Shown: in pieces, positions 44,282-51,914 of the stretch | Layout: each line of letters starts with the position of its first letter | How positions within the stretch are numbered: position 1 is the stretch's first letter | Origin: an uncultured Bacteroidales bacterium | GTDB lineage: Bacteria > Bacteroidota > Bacteroidia > Bacteroidales > FEN-979 | DNA: 51,914 nucleotides | Assembly (NCBI GenBank): GCA_903845055.1 | Contig: CAIMWF010000061.1 | Coordinates: 1 to 51,914 of the forward strand | Direction of reading: 5' to 3' | Translations under genes and position numbers: made by a program | Notes under the pieces: generated by a model | What the model was told of the DNA's origin: nothing | Databases searched by the model: none | What the model saw: the letters and a program-made list of their open reading frames with translations, nothing else

Positions 44282-45613
44282 TTAGTTATTCCTGACACAA
44301 CGAATGCTGTACCCATACTCCCTGGCCATGTGGTCGAAGTTGCCATCGGCATGATCGAAAGTGAAATTCAGGTAATCTGCGTAATCTGTTCCATTCTTAT
44401 TGGAAGTCCACCAGTGCGTCGCGCTTGGGACCTCGAAGAAGTTGCCGCTCCAGAAACGGTAACCTCCCGGGAGCGCCGTAAACCCGAATAGGTCGGTGTT
44501 GCTCACTCCGGGTTGCCAGCCGTGAACGGACTTGAGGTTCTTTCCATCGTCAAAGCCAATCCAGAAGGGTTGATCCCAGATACCAGCGCCAATACCGTAA
44601 TTACTGTCAACAGCGCCTTCCAGAACTTTCCAGTCTTCGCCCGAAGGAATATGCCAGCCTGCCGGACATATCCCCCGGGCGCCGGTTATGGTTGAATATT
44701 GCATGGCCTCATCCCATTGATAGAGGCCCCCGTATTTTGTACAACTGTCCCCGGAATCTTTATAGCAATACTTCTCAATGACCCCGTTGTCGGCCATTGC
44801 CTGCGTCCCGGGAATCATGGTTCCCGTATTAAGGTTCTCCTTTAACCAGCACTGGCTGAATATCTGGATGGTGTGATATATTTGTCCCCCCTACGTAACA
44901 GTGGCTGCTCCGGGGCATGGGATGTTTGTTGCAAACTGGAATATGGCCGCTTTGTTGGTGGCAGGATTATCGAGAATTCCTGATTGTCGTGAATTAGAGT
45001 AGCCGATGTATAGCAACGCATCGCCGGGGCTAAAGGGGATGTTTTGAAACGGGGATGAAACATGCATCGGGGAACCGGGATCCTCTTTCCCCAGATAGTC
45101 GAGCGAAACTGCTTGTAAGGTCTGCAACGGCAGACCCAGAATTTTAATACTGCTGACCCTGTCATTCCATTTGGCCGTAAATAAATAAAAACTTTCCCCG
45201 GAGGAGGAAAACCTGAAAGAATGAAGCCCTTTTTCAAGCATATAATTTGCCTCTGCAACCTGCCGGCCCTGCACATCCCTTACATAAAACTTCACCTGAC
45301 CTTTCCCGGGGATATATGTTTTTATAAGGGCCTGGTCCTGCATTGGGTTTGGAATGTTCTGAAAGACACGCACATCCGCCATGTCATATCTTTCACCAGG
45401 TATCCCCATGTTGTAATTCAGCGTGAGCACGGTATCGGGCCAGTGCAACACCGCTATTCCTGACTGGGTGCGGTTCATGACCCTGATGCTGTCGAGCCGC
45501 GTGTAGGCCGCGCCGTTTATGGCGGAGAAGGTCAGGTTAAGCGAAGAGTTCTGGCCGAAGGCACCTGTCGCAAAGACAATCGACAGAAGCACAAAAATTA
45601 TTCTTGTATTCAT
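44282..45613 (-). pseudogene. FISUMP-domain surface protein interrupted by an in-frame TAG
   Basis: A single 444-codon frame from the ATG at 45613 is broken only by TAG at 44891-44893 (codon 241). The first part has a signal peptide (MNTRIIFVLLSIVFATGAFGQ) and a beta-sandwich module of the T9SS-tail type (VFQNIPNPMQDQALIKTYIPG). It ends ATNIPCPGAATVT, then TAG, then GGQIYHTIQIFSQCWLKENL and a full FISUMP domain to YGYSIRCVRNN. In intact relatives the linker runs ...TVTYGGQTYNT..., so the stop replaces a residue that is commonly Tyr; one base change would do it. The downstream half also has an internal ATG (44818), but that start would lose the first strands of the domain. Nonsense mutation is the simplest reading. 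Confidence 0.8.
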
Positions 45614-45726
45614 ACAATAGGAATTTTAGGTATTCAGAACTTTTATTTTTATCCAATTAACTGCTAGGTTAAAATGGCAACGCGCAGACCGTCTTAACTG
45701 TCAGGTATATGTCGTGAATATTGTAT

Positions 45727-45757
45727 CAAATATAGAGAAAGACAAAGATAAATGCAA
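45727..45757 (-). promoter_or_regulatory. promoter TTG-N20-TATATTTG upstream of the broken FISUMP gene
   Basis: The minus strand carries TTG (45757-45755), 20 nt, TATATTTG (45734-45727), the same arrangement as the operon promoter. The leader to the ATG at 45613 would be about 105 nt. The 360-bp intergenic region 45614-45973 holds this and the TfoX-side -7 box, and is otherwise featureless. Confidence 0.6.
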
Positions 45758-45922
45758 CATTATTGTGAAAAAGTTAACGATTTTTCGAAGCAATGATTGT
45801 ATTTCTATACGATACCTTCCGCCGACGTTAATATTTTTCCCGGATTTCATCAGGAAAACGGGGGCCTTTTTCTCGCACCGGCTATGGAACAAGCCGTCAC
45901 CTCCCCGCGAAGAATATTTTGA

Positions 45923-45930
45923 TACCTTTG
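45923..45930 (+). promoter_or_regulatory. -7 element TACCTTTG for the TfoX-N gene
   Basis: TACCTTTG matches TAnnTTTG; predicted leader to 45974 is about 35 nt. No good -33 TTG. Confidence 0.45.
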
Positions 45931-45973
45931 AAATAAAAACAAATGAATTTTAACCAACCCCGAATCACAACCC

Positions 45974-46300
45974 ATGTCATCCGATAAAAGTTTTGTTGAA
46001 TTCATCTGCGACCAGGTTCAAAGTGCCGGCCTGGTCAAATGCCGGCTGATGTTCGGCGATTACGCCCTTTACTGCGACGGCAAGGTGGTTGCACTGATCA
46101 GCGATAACAGGCTTTTAATCAAGCCGACCGCGGCAGGCAGGACCTATATCGGGGAGGTGACGGAGGCCCCACCCTACCCGGGTGCAAAAGACTGGTTTCT
46201 CATCGGCGAGGCGATCGAAGACCGCGAATGGATCAGCCGCCTGGTAAGGATCACCTGCGACGGCCTTCCCGAACCGAAACCGAAAAAGAGAAAATCCTGA
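45974..46300 (+). CDS. TfoX N-terminal-domain protein
   Basis: 108 residues consisting of a single TfoX_N domain: VEFICDQVQSAGLVKCRLMFGDYALYCDGKVVALISDNRLLIKP is diagnostic (family pattern MFGxxGxYxDGxxFAxxxDxxLYLK), followed by YPGAKDWFLIGEAIED and a basic tail (PKPKKRKS). In gamma-proteobacteria TfoX/Sxy regulates competence, but there the C-terminal domain is also needed; stand-alone N-terminal proteins in Bacteroidota have no established role. The gene is convergent with the porin gene, 7 bp apart. Confidence 0.82.
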   Translation: MSSDKSFVEFICDQVQSAGLVKCRLMFGDYALYCDGKVVALISDNRLLIKPTAAGRTYIGEVTEAPPYPGAKDWFLIGEAIEDREWISRLVRITCDGLPEPKPKKRKS

Positions 46301-46307
46301 GGAATTT

Positions 46308-47669
46308 TCAGATTGCGAAATGCGCCCTGATGCCAAAGACATAAGCCGGTCCCCGGTCCAGGTTATAGGCCGGATGAAGGATGAACTGGAAATCGGGAGT
46401 CAGCCAAAGTCCCTTCGCAAAGAACCTGAACGAGTAATAAACCTCGGTGATAAACTCGGGAGCATAATTCAGTGCGCCATCGCCGATGATGAAGCCACTG
46501 CCGCCGGCCTTCAGAAAATCCCGGTGGAAGGCTGACAGACCGTTCACCAGGAAGGCCAGGCCGAGATGATCATCCGGCATCCACCACAGTTTCCCCCCCA
46601 GGGAAAAGCCCATGCTGAAGGCCCTGTCTATTTCGGTAAAGGTGAAGGTTTCATTATGGCCGTCATTCCAGCTTCCCCGGAGGAAAATCCCCACATCCCG
46701 GCTGATGGCATGTTCCACGTTGACGCCAAAACCATATTTCGTATGCCCGTATCCCCTTGAGAATGCAAGGAGCGGAACTGTATCACGGGCTTGCCCCCAG
46801 GTCATTGCATCCCGGTAGCTTCCCATCTGTGCCTGCGAAAGATAGCCCATGACCCTGACAACACCCGGCTGGCTGCCGATGGTGTAATTTTTCTGAAACT
46901 CCAGCGCCACAGAGTTTGATCTCCACAGGTTAAAATCCATTTTCGACCCGTTCGGTATAACCGGCATCATCACGATGCCGAATTTCAGGGCCCAGCCCCT
47001 TTTTACCAGTTCCGAAACCAGCCCGTAGGTATAGCCTCTCGTATTGGCGGGATAATCCCATGCACCATTGCCCATGAGCGCCCAGTTATAGAATTGGGTT
47101 CTCGGGTCGTGACTGTAGGAGTTGTTATCAAAAAAATCCATGATGCTGAACTTCCCGATATTGATCGAAACATAGGAATCAGGCTCCAATCCTGCAACAT
47201 GGTTAACCTCATCCGCCTTGCGCGACCGGTCGCCCCGCAAGGGGATCAACTGGCGGAAATAGAAGCGGGCAATATAAACGTGCGGTGCCACATCCGAAAC
47301 ACGGTAAACCTCCCCGTTGGGAAACCCGGCCACCCCGGTTGTTTTTGAGAAGCCGGAACCGCCCGACAACTCGGGATTAAAATACACCTGTGCACCCTGC
47401 CATAGCCTTGCGCCGAAAAATAACGTCGAGGTTATGGAAACAGTTGATTCAGCGCTATTATCCAGGCTGTTTACGCCTGAATACCGGGCAGTGAAGGCCG
47501 GGTGATACTGCGCGGTTACCGTGCTCTGAAAATGGAAATTCCAGAACGGCTCCTTCCTGCTACTGTCGGGAGTTGATTGTGCCTCACACAGAACAGGGGG
47601 GACAACCAGGGACATTGTCAGTATAAGCAAAGAAAGAAAGAAGCCGGAGATTATTTTAAGAAAGTTCAT
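46308..47669 (-). CDS. OprB-family carbohydrate porin
   Basis: 453 residues with an N-terminal signal peptide (hydrophobic to CEAQ). The body is alternating amphipathic strands ending in a terminal aromatic-type strand (PAYVFGIRAHFAI), as for outer-membrane beta-barrels. OprB-like features include the GARLWQGAQVYFNPELSGGSG entry region, INIGKFSIMDFFDNNSYSHDPRTQF, NWALMGNGAWDYPANTRGYTYG and the C-terminal YYSFRF, WLTPDFQFILHPAYN. Relatives admit sugars or small solutes through the outer membrane. The leader from the -7 box at 47687-47694 is very short (about 10 nt). Confidence 0.83.
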   Translation of the reverse strand: MNFLKIISGFFLSLLILTMSLVVPPVLCEAQSTPDSSRKEPFWNFHFQSTVTAQYHPAFTARYSGVNSLDNSAESTVSITSTLFFGARLWQGAQVYFNPELSGGSGFSKTTGVAGFPNGEVYRVSDVAPHVYIARFYFRQLIPLRGDRSRKADEVNHVAGLEPDSYVSINIGKFSIMDFFDNNSYSHDPRTQFYNWALMGNGAWDYPANTRGYTYGLVSELVKRGWALKFGIVMMPVIPNGSKMDFNLWRSNSVALEFQKNYTIGSQPGVVRVMGYLSQAQMGSYRDAMTWGQARDTVPLLAFSRGYGHTKYGFGVNVEHAISRDVGIFLRGSWNDGHNETFTFTEIDRAFSMGFSLGGKLWWMPDDHLGLAFLVNGLSAFHRDFLKAGGSGFIIGDGALNYAPEFITEVYYSFRFFAKGLWLTPDFQFILHPAYNLDRGPAYVFGIRAHFAI

Positions 47670-47686
47670 TTATTTGATTGCTTGTG

Positions 47687-47694
47687 CAAAATTA
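47687..47694 (-). promoter_or_regulatory. -7 element TAATTTTG for the porin gene
   Basis: The minus strand reads TAATTTTG, matching TAnnTTTG, about 18 nt before the ATG. The large inverted repeat at 47697-47737 abuts it. Confidence 0.4.
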
Positions 47695-47696
47695 CG

Positions 47697-47737
47697 AAAA
47701 ACAGGGAACAGGCAGCGGGCCGGCTGACCCTGTTTTT
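47697..47737. repeat. 10-bp perfect inverted repeat between divergent genes
   Basis: AAAAACAGGG (47697-47706) and CCCTGTTTTT (47728-47737) are exact complements with a 21-base G/C-rich spacer. The shape resembles a bidirectional terminator, but no transcript is expected to end there; an operator between the porin and the PagL-like gene is the other option. Confidence 0.5.
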
Positions 47738-47817
47738 ACCATTTTTACTCCCTGCCATTTTACCATTTCCTGTTTCCTGTAAGGGTCGTAGAGTTCAATT
47801 ATGAAACCAATTATGGT

Positions 47818-47825
47818 TACCTTTG
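47818..47825 (+). promoter_or_regulatory. -7 element TACCTTTG for the PagL-like gene
   Basis: TACCTTTG matches TAnnTTTG; the predicted leader to 47914 is about 80 nt. No clear -33 TTG. Confidence 0.4.
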
Positions 47826-47913
47826 GTCCGCAGCCCAAAGACTCCGCCATGCTCATCGTCAGGATTTCTCCTCACGTCATCTGTGCCAGTTTCCTACGTG
47901 TTCATGCCTGACC

Positions 47914-49104
47914 ATGATGAAACACCTCTGTAAGCTGCTGCTCCTGGTCACTGCCCTTCCTGTTTTCGCAAAACCCGACACAACCAGGGTTGCGGCAGGT
48001 TCCGCGTCGCCGAAATTTGCACTGCAGGCGATGTACCAGAACGGGTATGTTTTTGCCTCCAACCCTTTCCTGAAGGGGGTGAATGCCGAATCGGTCAGGA
48101 TAAACTCCTTCCAGGCCTTTTCCCTGAAACTTTCGCTGCAGACGACAGGCAAAAAGAGCTGGGAGCAATCCTACAACTACCCGCAGTACGGGCTGGGGCT
48201 CTACATGGCTGATTTTTTCAAACACAGGGAAATAGGAGTGCCATTCGGGCTCTACGGGTTTTTCAATGCTCCCTTTAAACGCTGGAACAGGCTTGTTTTC
48301 AACTATGAACTCGGGTTTGGCGCTACCTTTAACTGGAAATCATTCAACCCGGTCACAAACCAGTATAATGTATCCATAGGCGCCGGGGAGGCCTTCCTGA
48401 TCGATGCCGGATTGAACCTTCAGTACCGGCTTTTTAAAAGGGTTGAAGTGCAGTTCGGGTTCAGCCTTACTCATTTTTCGAACGGTGCGCTGAAAGAACC
48501 GAATTTCGGGTTCAATACCATCGCCCCGAAGCTGAGTATCAAATATAACTTTTACGACCTGCCTGACTTTATCAGCCATCCGATTCCAAAATATTCACCT
48601 TCCGGTGAATGGCTGTTCGCCCTTTACGGGGGGGCTAAAAATGTGATTTTTGATTCACTTAATGCCGCATTACTGGAAAAATACGAGGGGGTGTACTACC
48701 CGGTCTTCGGGTTCTCCGTCACCTTCAACCGGCAATTGAACTATAAATCAAAAATTGGGGTCGGCATCACCCTCACCTACGATGGGGCGGTAAACGCGCA
48801 GGCAGCCGTGGATGCAGGCGAAGTGGAGACGGCCGGAGGGAAATTCGGCGACAAGATCCTGGTGAGCATCTATCCCTCCTATGAACTGGTCATCCATAAG
48901 GTTTCAGTGATCCTGCAGCCGGCATTTTACCTGTACCGGAAAAAACTGCTGAACCAGTCCCCGGTATTTCACCAGCGGGTTGGGCTGAAGTACCATGTTA
49001 CCGATCATATTTTTTTAGGGATCACACTGGTGGCCTATAAATTCCACATCTCCGATTTTATAGAATGGAACATCGGCTATCGTTTGAATTGGAGTTCGAA
49101 ATGA
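47914..49104 (+). CDS. PagL-like acyloxyacyl hydrolase (lipid A 3-O-deacylase family)
   Basis: 396 residues with a signal peptide (MMKHLCKLLLLVTALPVFA; either of the first two Met could start). The central LTHFSNGALKEPNFGFNT (around residues 190-207) matches the PagL/acyloxyacyl-hydrolase active-site pattern H-x-S-N-x-(x)n-P-N-x-G, with His and Ser as catalytic residues. The rest is alternating amphipathic strands with a final aromatic-type strand (WNIGYRLNWSSK), an outer-membrane barrel. Members remove the 3-O acyl chain from lipid A. At nearly 400 residues it is about twice the size of classic PagL, as is usual in Bacteroidota, so a strand-extended barrel is likely. Confidence 0.82.
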   Translation: MMKHLCKLLLLVTALPVFAKPDTTRVAAGSASPKFALQAMYQNGYVFASNPFLKGVNAESVRINSFQAFSLKLSLQTTGKKSWEQSYNYPQYGLGLYMADFFKHREIGVPFGLYGFFNAPFKRWNRLVFNYELGFGATFNWKSFNPVTNQYNVSIGAGEAFLIDAGLNLQYRLFKRVEVQFGFSLTHFSNGALKEPNFGFNTIAPKLSIKYNFYDLPDFISHPIPKYSPSGEWLFALYGGAKNVIFDSLNAALLEKYEGVYYPVFGFSVTFNRQLNYKSKIGVGITLTYDGAVNAQAAVDAGEVETAGGKFGDKILVSIYPSYELVIHKVSVILQPAFYLYRKKLLNQSPVFHQRVGLKYHVTDHIFLGITLVAYKFHISDFIEWNIGYRLNWSSK

Positions 49105-49284
49105 TGAATGAGCCACCTTCTCAACTGTCCCTGTAATGCGGTTACCTGATCTTACCGCCGATCCGTCATCAAGAATGTTAATTATATGTTAATCCTGAGT
49201 GGCTTGAAAAATATTCCGGCCGGGATTATGTTATCATATGACAGGTTACAGAATTTCTTAACAACATCTAAATAGGTATCGGTT

Positions 49285-49434
49285 ATGAAAAATATCCATT
49301 CAAAACCAAAAATTTCAGCAGGATCTACCACCGGCATGTATGCTGTGATCCTCGACGGGGGCAGGACGATCATTTACACTTCCGACAAAAGCAAGGAAAA
49401 CGAGATCAGGGAAAAATATGCCCTGAAAAAGTAA
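49285..49434 (+). CDS. 49-residue orphan protein
   Basis: A short frame with ATG at 49285 and TAA at 49432-49434: it begins MKNIHSKPKISAGSTTGMY, then AVILDGGRTIIYTSDKSK and ENEIREKYALKK. It has a beta-like middle and a charged helical end; no signal or membrane segment. It is followed after about 40 bp by a good intrinsic terminator, which supports its being a real transcript. Family unknown. Confidence 0.5.
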   Translation: MKNIHSKPKISAGSTTGMYAVILDGGRTIIYTSDKSKENEIREKYALKK

Positions 49435-49475
49435 TTTCGCTTGCAGCCATGCCTGCCCTTTCCGTCCATACCATT

Positions 49476-49505
49476 AAAAAGCCGCTCCTGAAGCGGTTTT
49501 TTTTA
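49476..49505 (+). terminator. intrinsic terminator after the 49-residue gene
   Basis: AAAAAGCCGCT, a short CCTGA loop, AGCGGTTTTTTTT: a G/C stem (CCGCT/AGCGG, with flanking A:T pairs) followed by eight T. Works on the plus strand. Confidence 0.8.
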
Positions 49506-49726
49506 TAAGGTGACAAATCCTTCCCGGGTCTGTGATCGGATAGATATTCAGGAAAATATGCATCCCTGAACTATGCCATCAAACCGATGTTATAAACATC
49601 CGATTTTTAAACGGATTCACGGTTTTATATATGGTCAAAAAACATTAATCAGTAAGCGATACAGAAGAAATGAATGTCAAAAATCATGTTTTAAATATTG
49701 CATATATTCGGTGGTGGCATTTGTCT

Positions 49727-49888
49727 GATAACGTACCGTTATCGTGATCGTTTTTTATGATCATGTATCCAGATTCTGTCACCGTACATGGTTTATCCGC
49801 TTGAAGGCTCCCGGCAGGAAGCAACCCCCTGCCATCCGTAAATGAATATGTGACCGGTCACTTGCATATGATGAATAATGACCGGCCA
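49727..49888. promoter_or_regulatory. cluster of palindromes in the long gap before the repeat-protein gene
   Basis: The 485-bp region 49506-49990 has no gene. It holds GATAACG-TAC-CGTTATC (49727-49743), the perfect palindrome TGACCGGTCA (49851-49860) and a near copy TGACCGGCCA 28 bp further on (49879-49888). They lie upstream of the promoter at 49934 and could be regulator sites. Confidence 0.4.
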
Positions 49889-49933
49889 CGGGTGGCGGCC
49901 AAGACGCGAACGTATATTTTATGCACGGGAAAA

Positions 49934-49964
49934 TTGTTTTAATTAAAATATTGTATTATATTTG
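49934..49964 (+). promoter_or_regulatory. promoter TTG-N20-TATATTTG for the repeat-protein gene
   Basis: TTG (49934-49936), 20 nt, TATATTTG (49957-49964). Transcript start expected near 49971. The ATG at 49967 lies just 3 bases after the box, so it cannot be the start; the ATG at 49991, which opens a signal peptide, is used instead. Confidence 0.7.
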
Positions 49965-49990
49965 TTATGCACAAACAAAAACAATTTACC

Positions 49991-51601
49991 ATGAAAAAAT
50001 CATATCCATTGATCTTCCTGCTGTTGTTTTATGTAACGGCTAACGCACAATATGTGCAAAAGATCACGAGCATCAATTACTACGGTTATAACGGTCTTAA
50101 TCCGAGCAACCTCACGGTGTTCAACGGGAAGCTCTTTTTCTTCGGAACCGACGACCTGCATTATGTTGACAAGCTGATGTACACCCCCGATGGTTCTGCG
50201 GCAGGTGTTACCGTTGTGAAGCAGATTGATACCATCAAGCAGTGGCCCTCGCTGAAGCATTTAACCATTCTGGGCAATTCTCTGATTTTTAACAATGCCA
50301 CACAACTTTGGAAAAGTGACGGGACTGCAACGGGAACTGTCCCCATTGCCACCCTGGCGGTCGGTTCCCCGAATTTCGTGGTATTGAACAACCGGATCTT
50401 TTTTGCCGGAGATGCAACGCAAGCCAACCCGATGCGGGACCAGTTGTGGGCCACCGACGGAACCGCGGCGGGCACCATGCTGGTAAAAACCATCAACCCG
50501 GGAGGGCCCTCCGGCATTTCCCATTTGTTTGTTTCCGGCGGCAGGATTTATTTCAGCGCTAACGACGGGGTGAACATGAACCAGTTCTGGGTCTCCGACG
50601 GTACGGCAGCGGGAACGGCCATGGTGAAAAAGCTGAACCCTTCGGGAGAAACATATCCAAATTATTTTACTGAACTAAATGGTAAGGTCTTTTTTGCAGC
50701 CGAGGACGGGGTGAACGGGACACAACTCTGGAAGAGCGACGGCACTGCCGCCGGGACGCAGGAAATTACCACCATCAACGGCGCGGGGGGCGCCGGGCTG
50801 CAACCGAGCACCTTTACGGTATTCAATTCGAAACTCTACTTTATGGGCATTGACCGGGGGGCCTTCTACCAGTTGTGGTCGACCGACGGCACCACCGCGG
50901 GTACTACCCTGGTGAAGGCGGATCACACGCCAAGGGTCTATTCAGGATTTTTGCCGACCTCCATGGCCGTTCACAAGGACAAACTCTATCTTTCAGGCTA
51001 CGACTCGCTGACGGGGACCAACCAGTTGTGGGCCACCGACGGCACCACGGCGGGCACCGTCAAAATTACCGGCTTCGCCCATGGCCTCAATCCGGCCAAC
51101 ATGTATTCCTTTAAAAACAAGCTGATCATGACCGGGAACGATACCATTTCCAACGAAACCCAGCTTTTTGCCACCGATGGCACAACTGCCGGTACCGTAT
51201 GCCCCACCCCGCCGGATACCTGGGGACAGTACCCTTTTTATCCCTGGGAAGCGTGGGTGCCGTTTAACGACGCACTCTATTTTAAGGCGGCCTATTCCTA
51301 TTTCGCCGACTACCAGCTTTGCCGGTATACCGAGAATCCTTCGGGTATTGAACAGCCTGCTGAAACAGGCATCACCGTTTATCCCAACCCTTCGGACGGG
51401 GTGTTCAATGTCGTTCTGCCATTGCCGGTTGCCGGTTCCGTGATAGAAGTTTACGACAGTAAGGGAATCAGGATATCCGGGCAACGGGCTGAAAAGGGCA
51501 ACAATGCCATCAATCTTGCCGGTTATCCGGGCGGGTTGTACCTGGTAAAAGTTGTCGGCGGCCTCAAGGTGGTTGCTACGCAAAAAATCATGAAGAAATA
51601 G
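49991..51601 (+). CDS. ELWxxDGTxAGT-repeat surface protein with T9SS tail
   Basis: 536 residues. A signal peptide (MKKSYPLIFLLLFYVTANAQ) is followed by eight repeats of about 50 residues, each centred on a motif such as QLWATDGTAAGTMLV, with FxxxNGKLFFxGxD strands between; one copy has QFWVSDGT and one QLFATDGT. The repeats form a beta-propeller-like fold of unknown ligand, often seen in hyalin-like and T9SS cargo proteins. Residues about 465-536 (ITVYPNPSDGVFNVVLP... to TQKIMKK) are a type A sorting domain. It is a single-gene transcript from the promoter at 49934, and is likely a surface or secreted adhesin-like protein. Confidence 0.86.
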   Translation: MKKSYPLIFLLLFYVTANAQYVQKITSINYYGYNGLNPSNLTVFNGKLFFFGTDDLHYVDKLMYTPDGSAAGVTVVKQIDTIKQWPSLKHLTILGNSLIFNNATQLWKSDGTATGTVPIATLAVGSPNFVVLNNRIFFAGDATQANPMRDQLWATDGTAAGTMLVKTINPGGPSGISHLFVSGGRIYFSANDGVNMNQFWVSDGTAAGTAMVKKLNPSGETYPNYFTELNGKVFFAAEDGVNGTQLWKSDGTAAGTQEITTINGAGGAGLQPSTFTVFNSKLYFMGIDRGAFYQLWSTDGTTAGTTLVKADHTPRVYSGFLPTSMAVHKDKLYLSGYDSLTGTNQLWATDGTTAGTVKITGFAHGLNPANMYSFKNKLIMTGNDTISNETQLFATDGTTAGTVCPTPPDTWGQYPFYPWEAWVPFNDALYFKAAYSYFADYQLCRYTENPSGIEQPAETGITVYPNPSDGVFNVVLPLPVAGSVIEVYDSKGIRISGQRAEKGNNAINLAGYPGGLYLVKVVGGLKVVATQKIMKK

Positions 51602-51620
51602 CCGGGAAGGGTAAGGCTGG

Positions 51621-51914
51621 TTATTGTTTTACCAATTCAACCCGGCGGTTGAGCGCCCGGCCCTCTTCCTTGTCGTTGCTGGCTACCGGTGCTGTTGGTC
51701 CGTCACCGCAGGCCTTCAGACGTGCGGGGGCGATGCCGTATGTGGTGACAAGAACATTCACAACAGAGAGGGCCCTCTCCTGCGAAAGTTTCAGGTTCGA
51801 TTCAAGGGTGCCCACGTTATCGGTATGCCCGACAACATAAAGCTTCAGGCCGGTGTTCCCCTTCAGCAGTCTTGAAATTTCCGCAAGGGCAGCCTGCGAT
51901 TCGGGTTTGATCTC
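51621..51914 (-). CDS. C-terminus of an OmpA-family protein (partial, runs off the window)
   Basis: The last 97 residues of a gene whose 5' part lies beyond the right edge. The visible part is the OmpA peptidoglycan-binding domain: SRLLKGNTGLKLYVVGHTDNVG, NLKLSQERALSVVNVLV, and the end EEGRALNRRVELVKQ. The first Asp of TDxxG and the Arg of NRRVE are those that contact diaminopimelate in relatives. Whether a barrel or another N-terminal domain precedes it is not visible. Convergent with the repeat-protein gene, 19 bp apart. Confidence 0.85.
   Translation of the reverse strand, partial: EIKPESQAALAEISRLLKGNTGLKLYVVGHTDNVGTLESNLKLSQERALSVVNVLVTTYGIAPARLKACGDGPTAPVASNDKEEGRALNRRVELVKQ

Noticed and set aside
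1-51914. CRISPR arrays, tRNA or rRNA genes
   Set aside because: No regularly spaced identical repeats, cloverleaf-like segments with CCA/T-loop sequence, or rRNA signature stretches were seen on either strand.

Overview
This window comes from a Bacteroidota chromosome, probably an environmental Bacteroidales-like lineage with fairly high G+C. The evidence is the surface-protein families (type IX secretion sorting tails ending in YPNP/FPNP-like modules, FISUMP-domain proteins, PKD and ELWxxDGT repeat proteins). Upstream regions also repeatedly show the Bacteroidota promoter pattern TTG-N20-TAnnTTTG, and Shine-Dalgarno sites are mostly weak. The lineage assignment is inference; no rRNA or marker gene is present.

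Layout. Positions 1-9.2 kb hold a mixed set of housekeeping and surface genes: a T9SS beta-repeat protein, a TMEM175-like channel, a tandem universal stress protein, a nitroreductase, an M28 peptidase/HD-protein pair and a large PKD protein that lacks its expected C-terminus. Positions 9.3-15.1 kb are accessory: a FISUMP protein, a complete IS982-family insertion sequence (10184-11236, 16-bp perfect inverted ends, 5-bp target duplication), two lipoproteins, a PatB/MalY aminotransferase, a small His/Pro-rich secreted protein and a pirin.

The centre, 15.2-43.6 kb, is one minus-strand operon of 13 genes behind a strong promoter at about 43.62-43.65 kb, and it is the notable system here. In transcription order it encodes a polytopic membrane protein, a small Pro/Thr-rich orphan protein, an HlyD-type adaptor, two large ABC exporters of the NHLM (nitrile-hydratase-leader microcin) pair, and a TolC-like outer-membrane protein. 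These are followed by a hybrid assembly line: NRPS A-PCP-C-A-PCP, then PKS KS-AT-KR-DH-ACP, then a free enoylreductase, then NRPS C-A-PCP-TE. The operon closes with a Sfp-type phosphopantetheinyl transferase, an O-methyltransferase and a PLP decarboxylase. Specificity residues read by eye suggest a starter acid that is not a normal alpha-amino acid, then a Gly-like unit, one malonyl extension that could be fully reduced (giving a GABA-like unit), then Asp and thioesterase release. The peptidase domain of the first exporter has lost its catalytic Cys and His, so a RiPP-type secretion machine appears to be dedicated to a non-ribosomal product.

Positions 43.7-51.9 kb hold decaying and ordinary genes: an alpha/beta-hydrolase remnant, a FISUMP gene broken by a single in-frame TAG, a TfoX-N protein, an OprB-like porin, a PagL-like lipid A deacylase, a 49-residue orphan, an ELWxxDGT repeat protein with a T9SS tail, and the C-terminus of an OmpA-family protein running off the right edge. 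No tRNA, rRNA or CRISPR array was seen.
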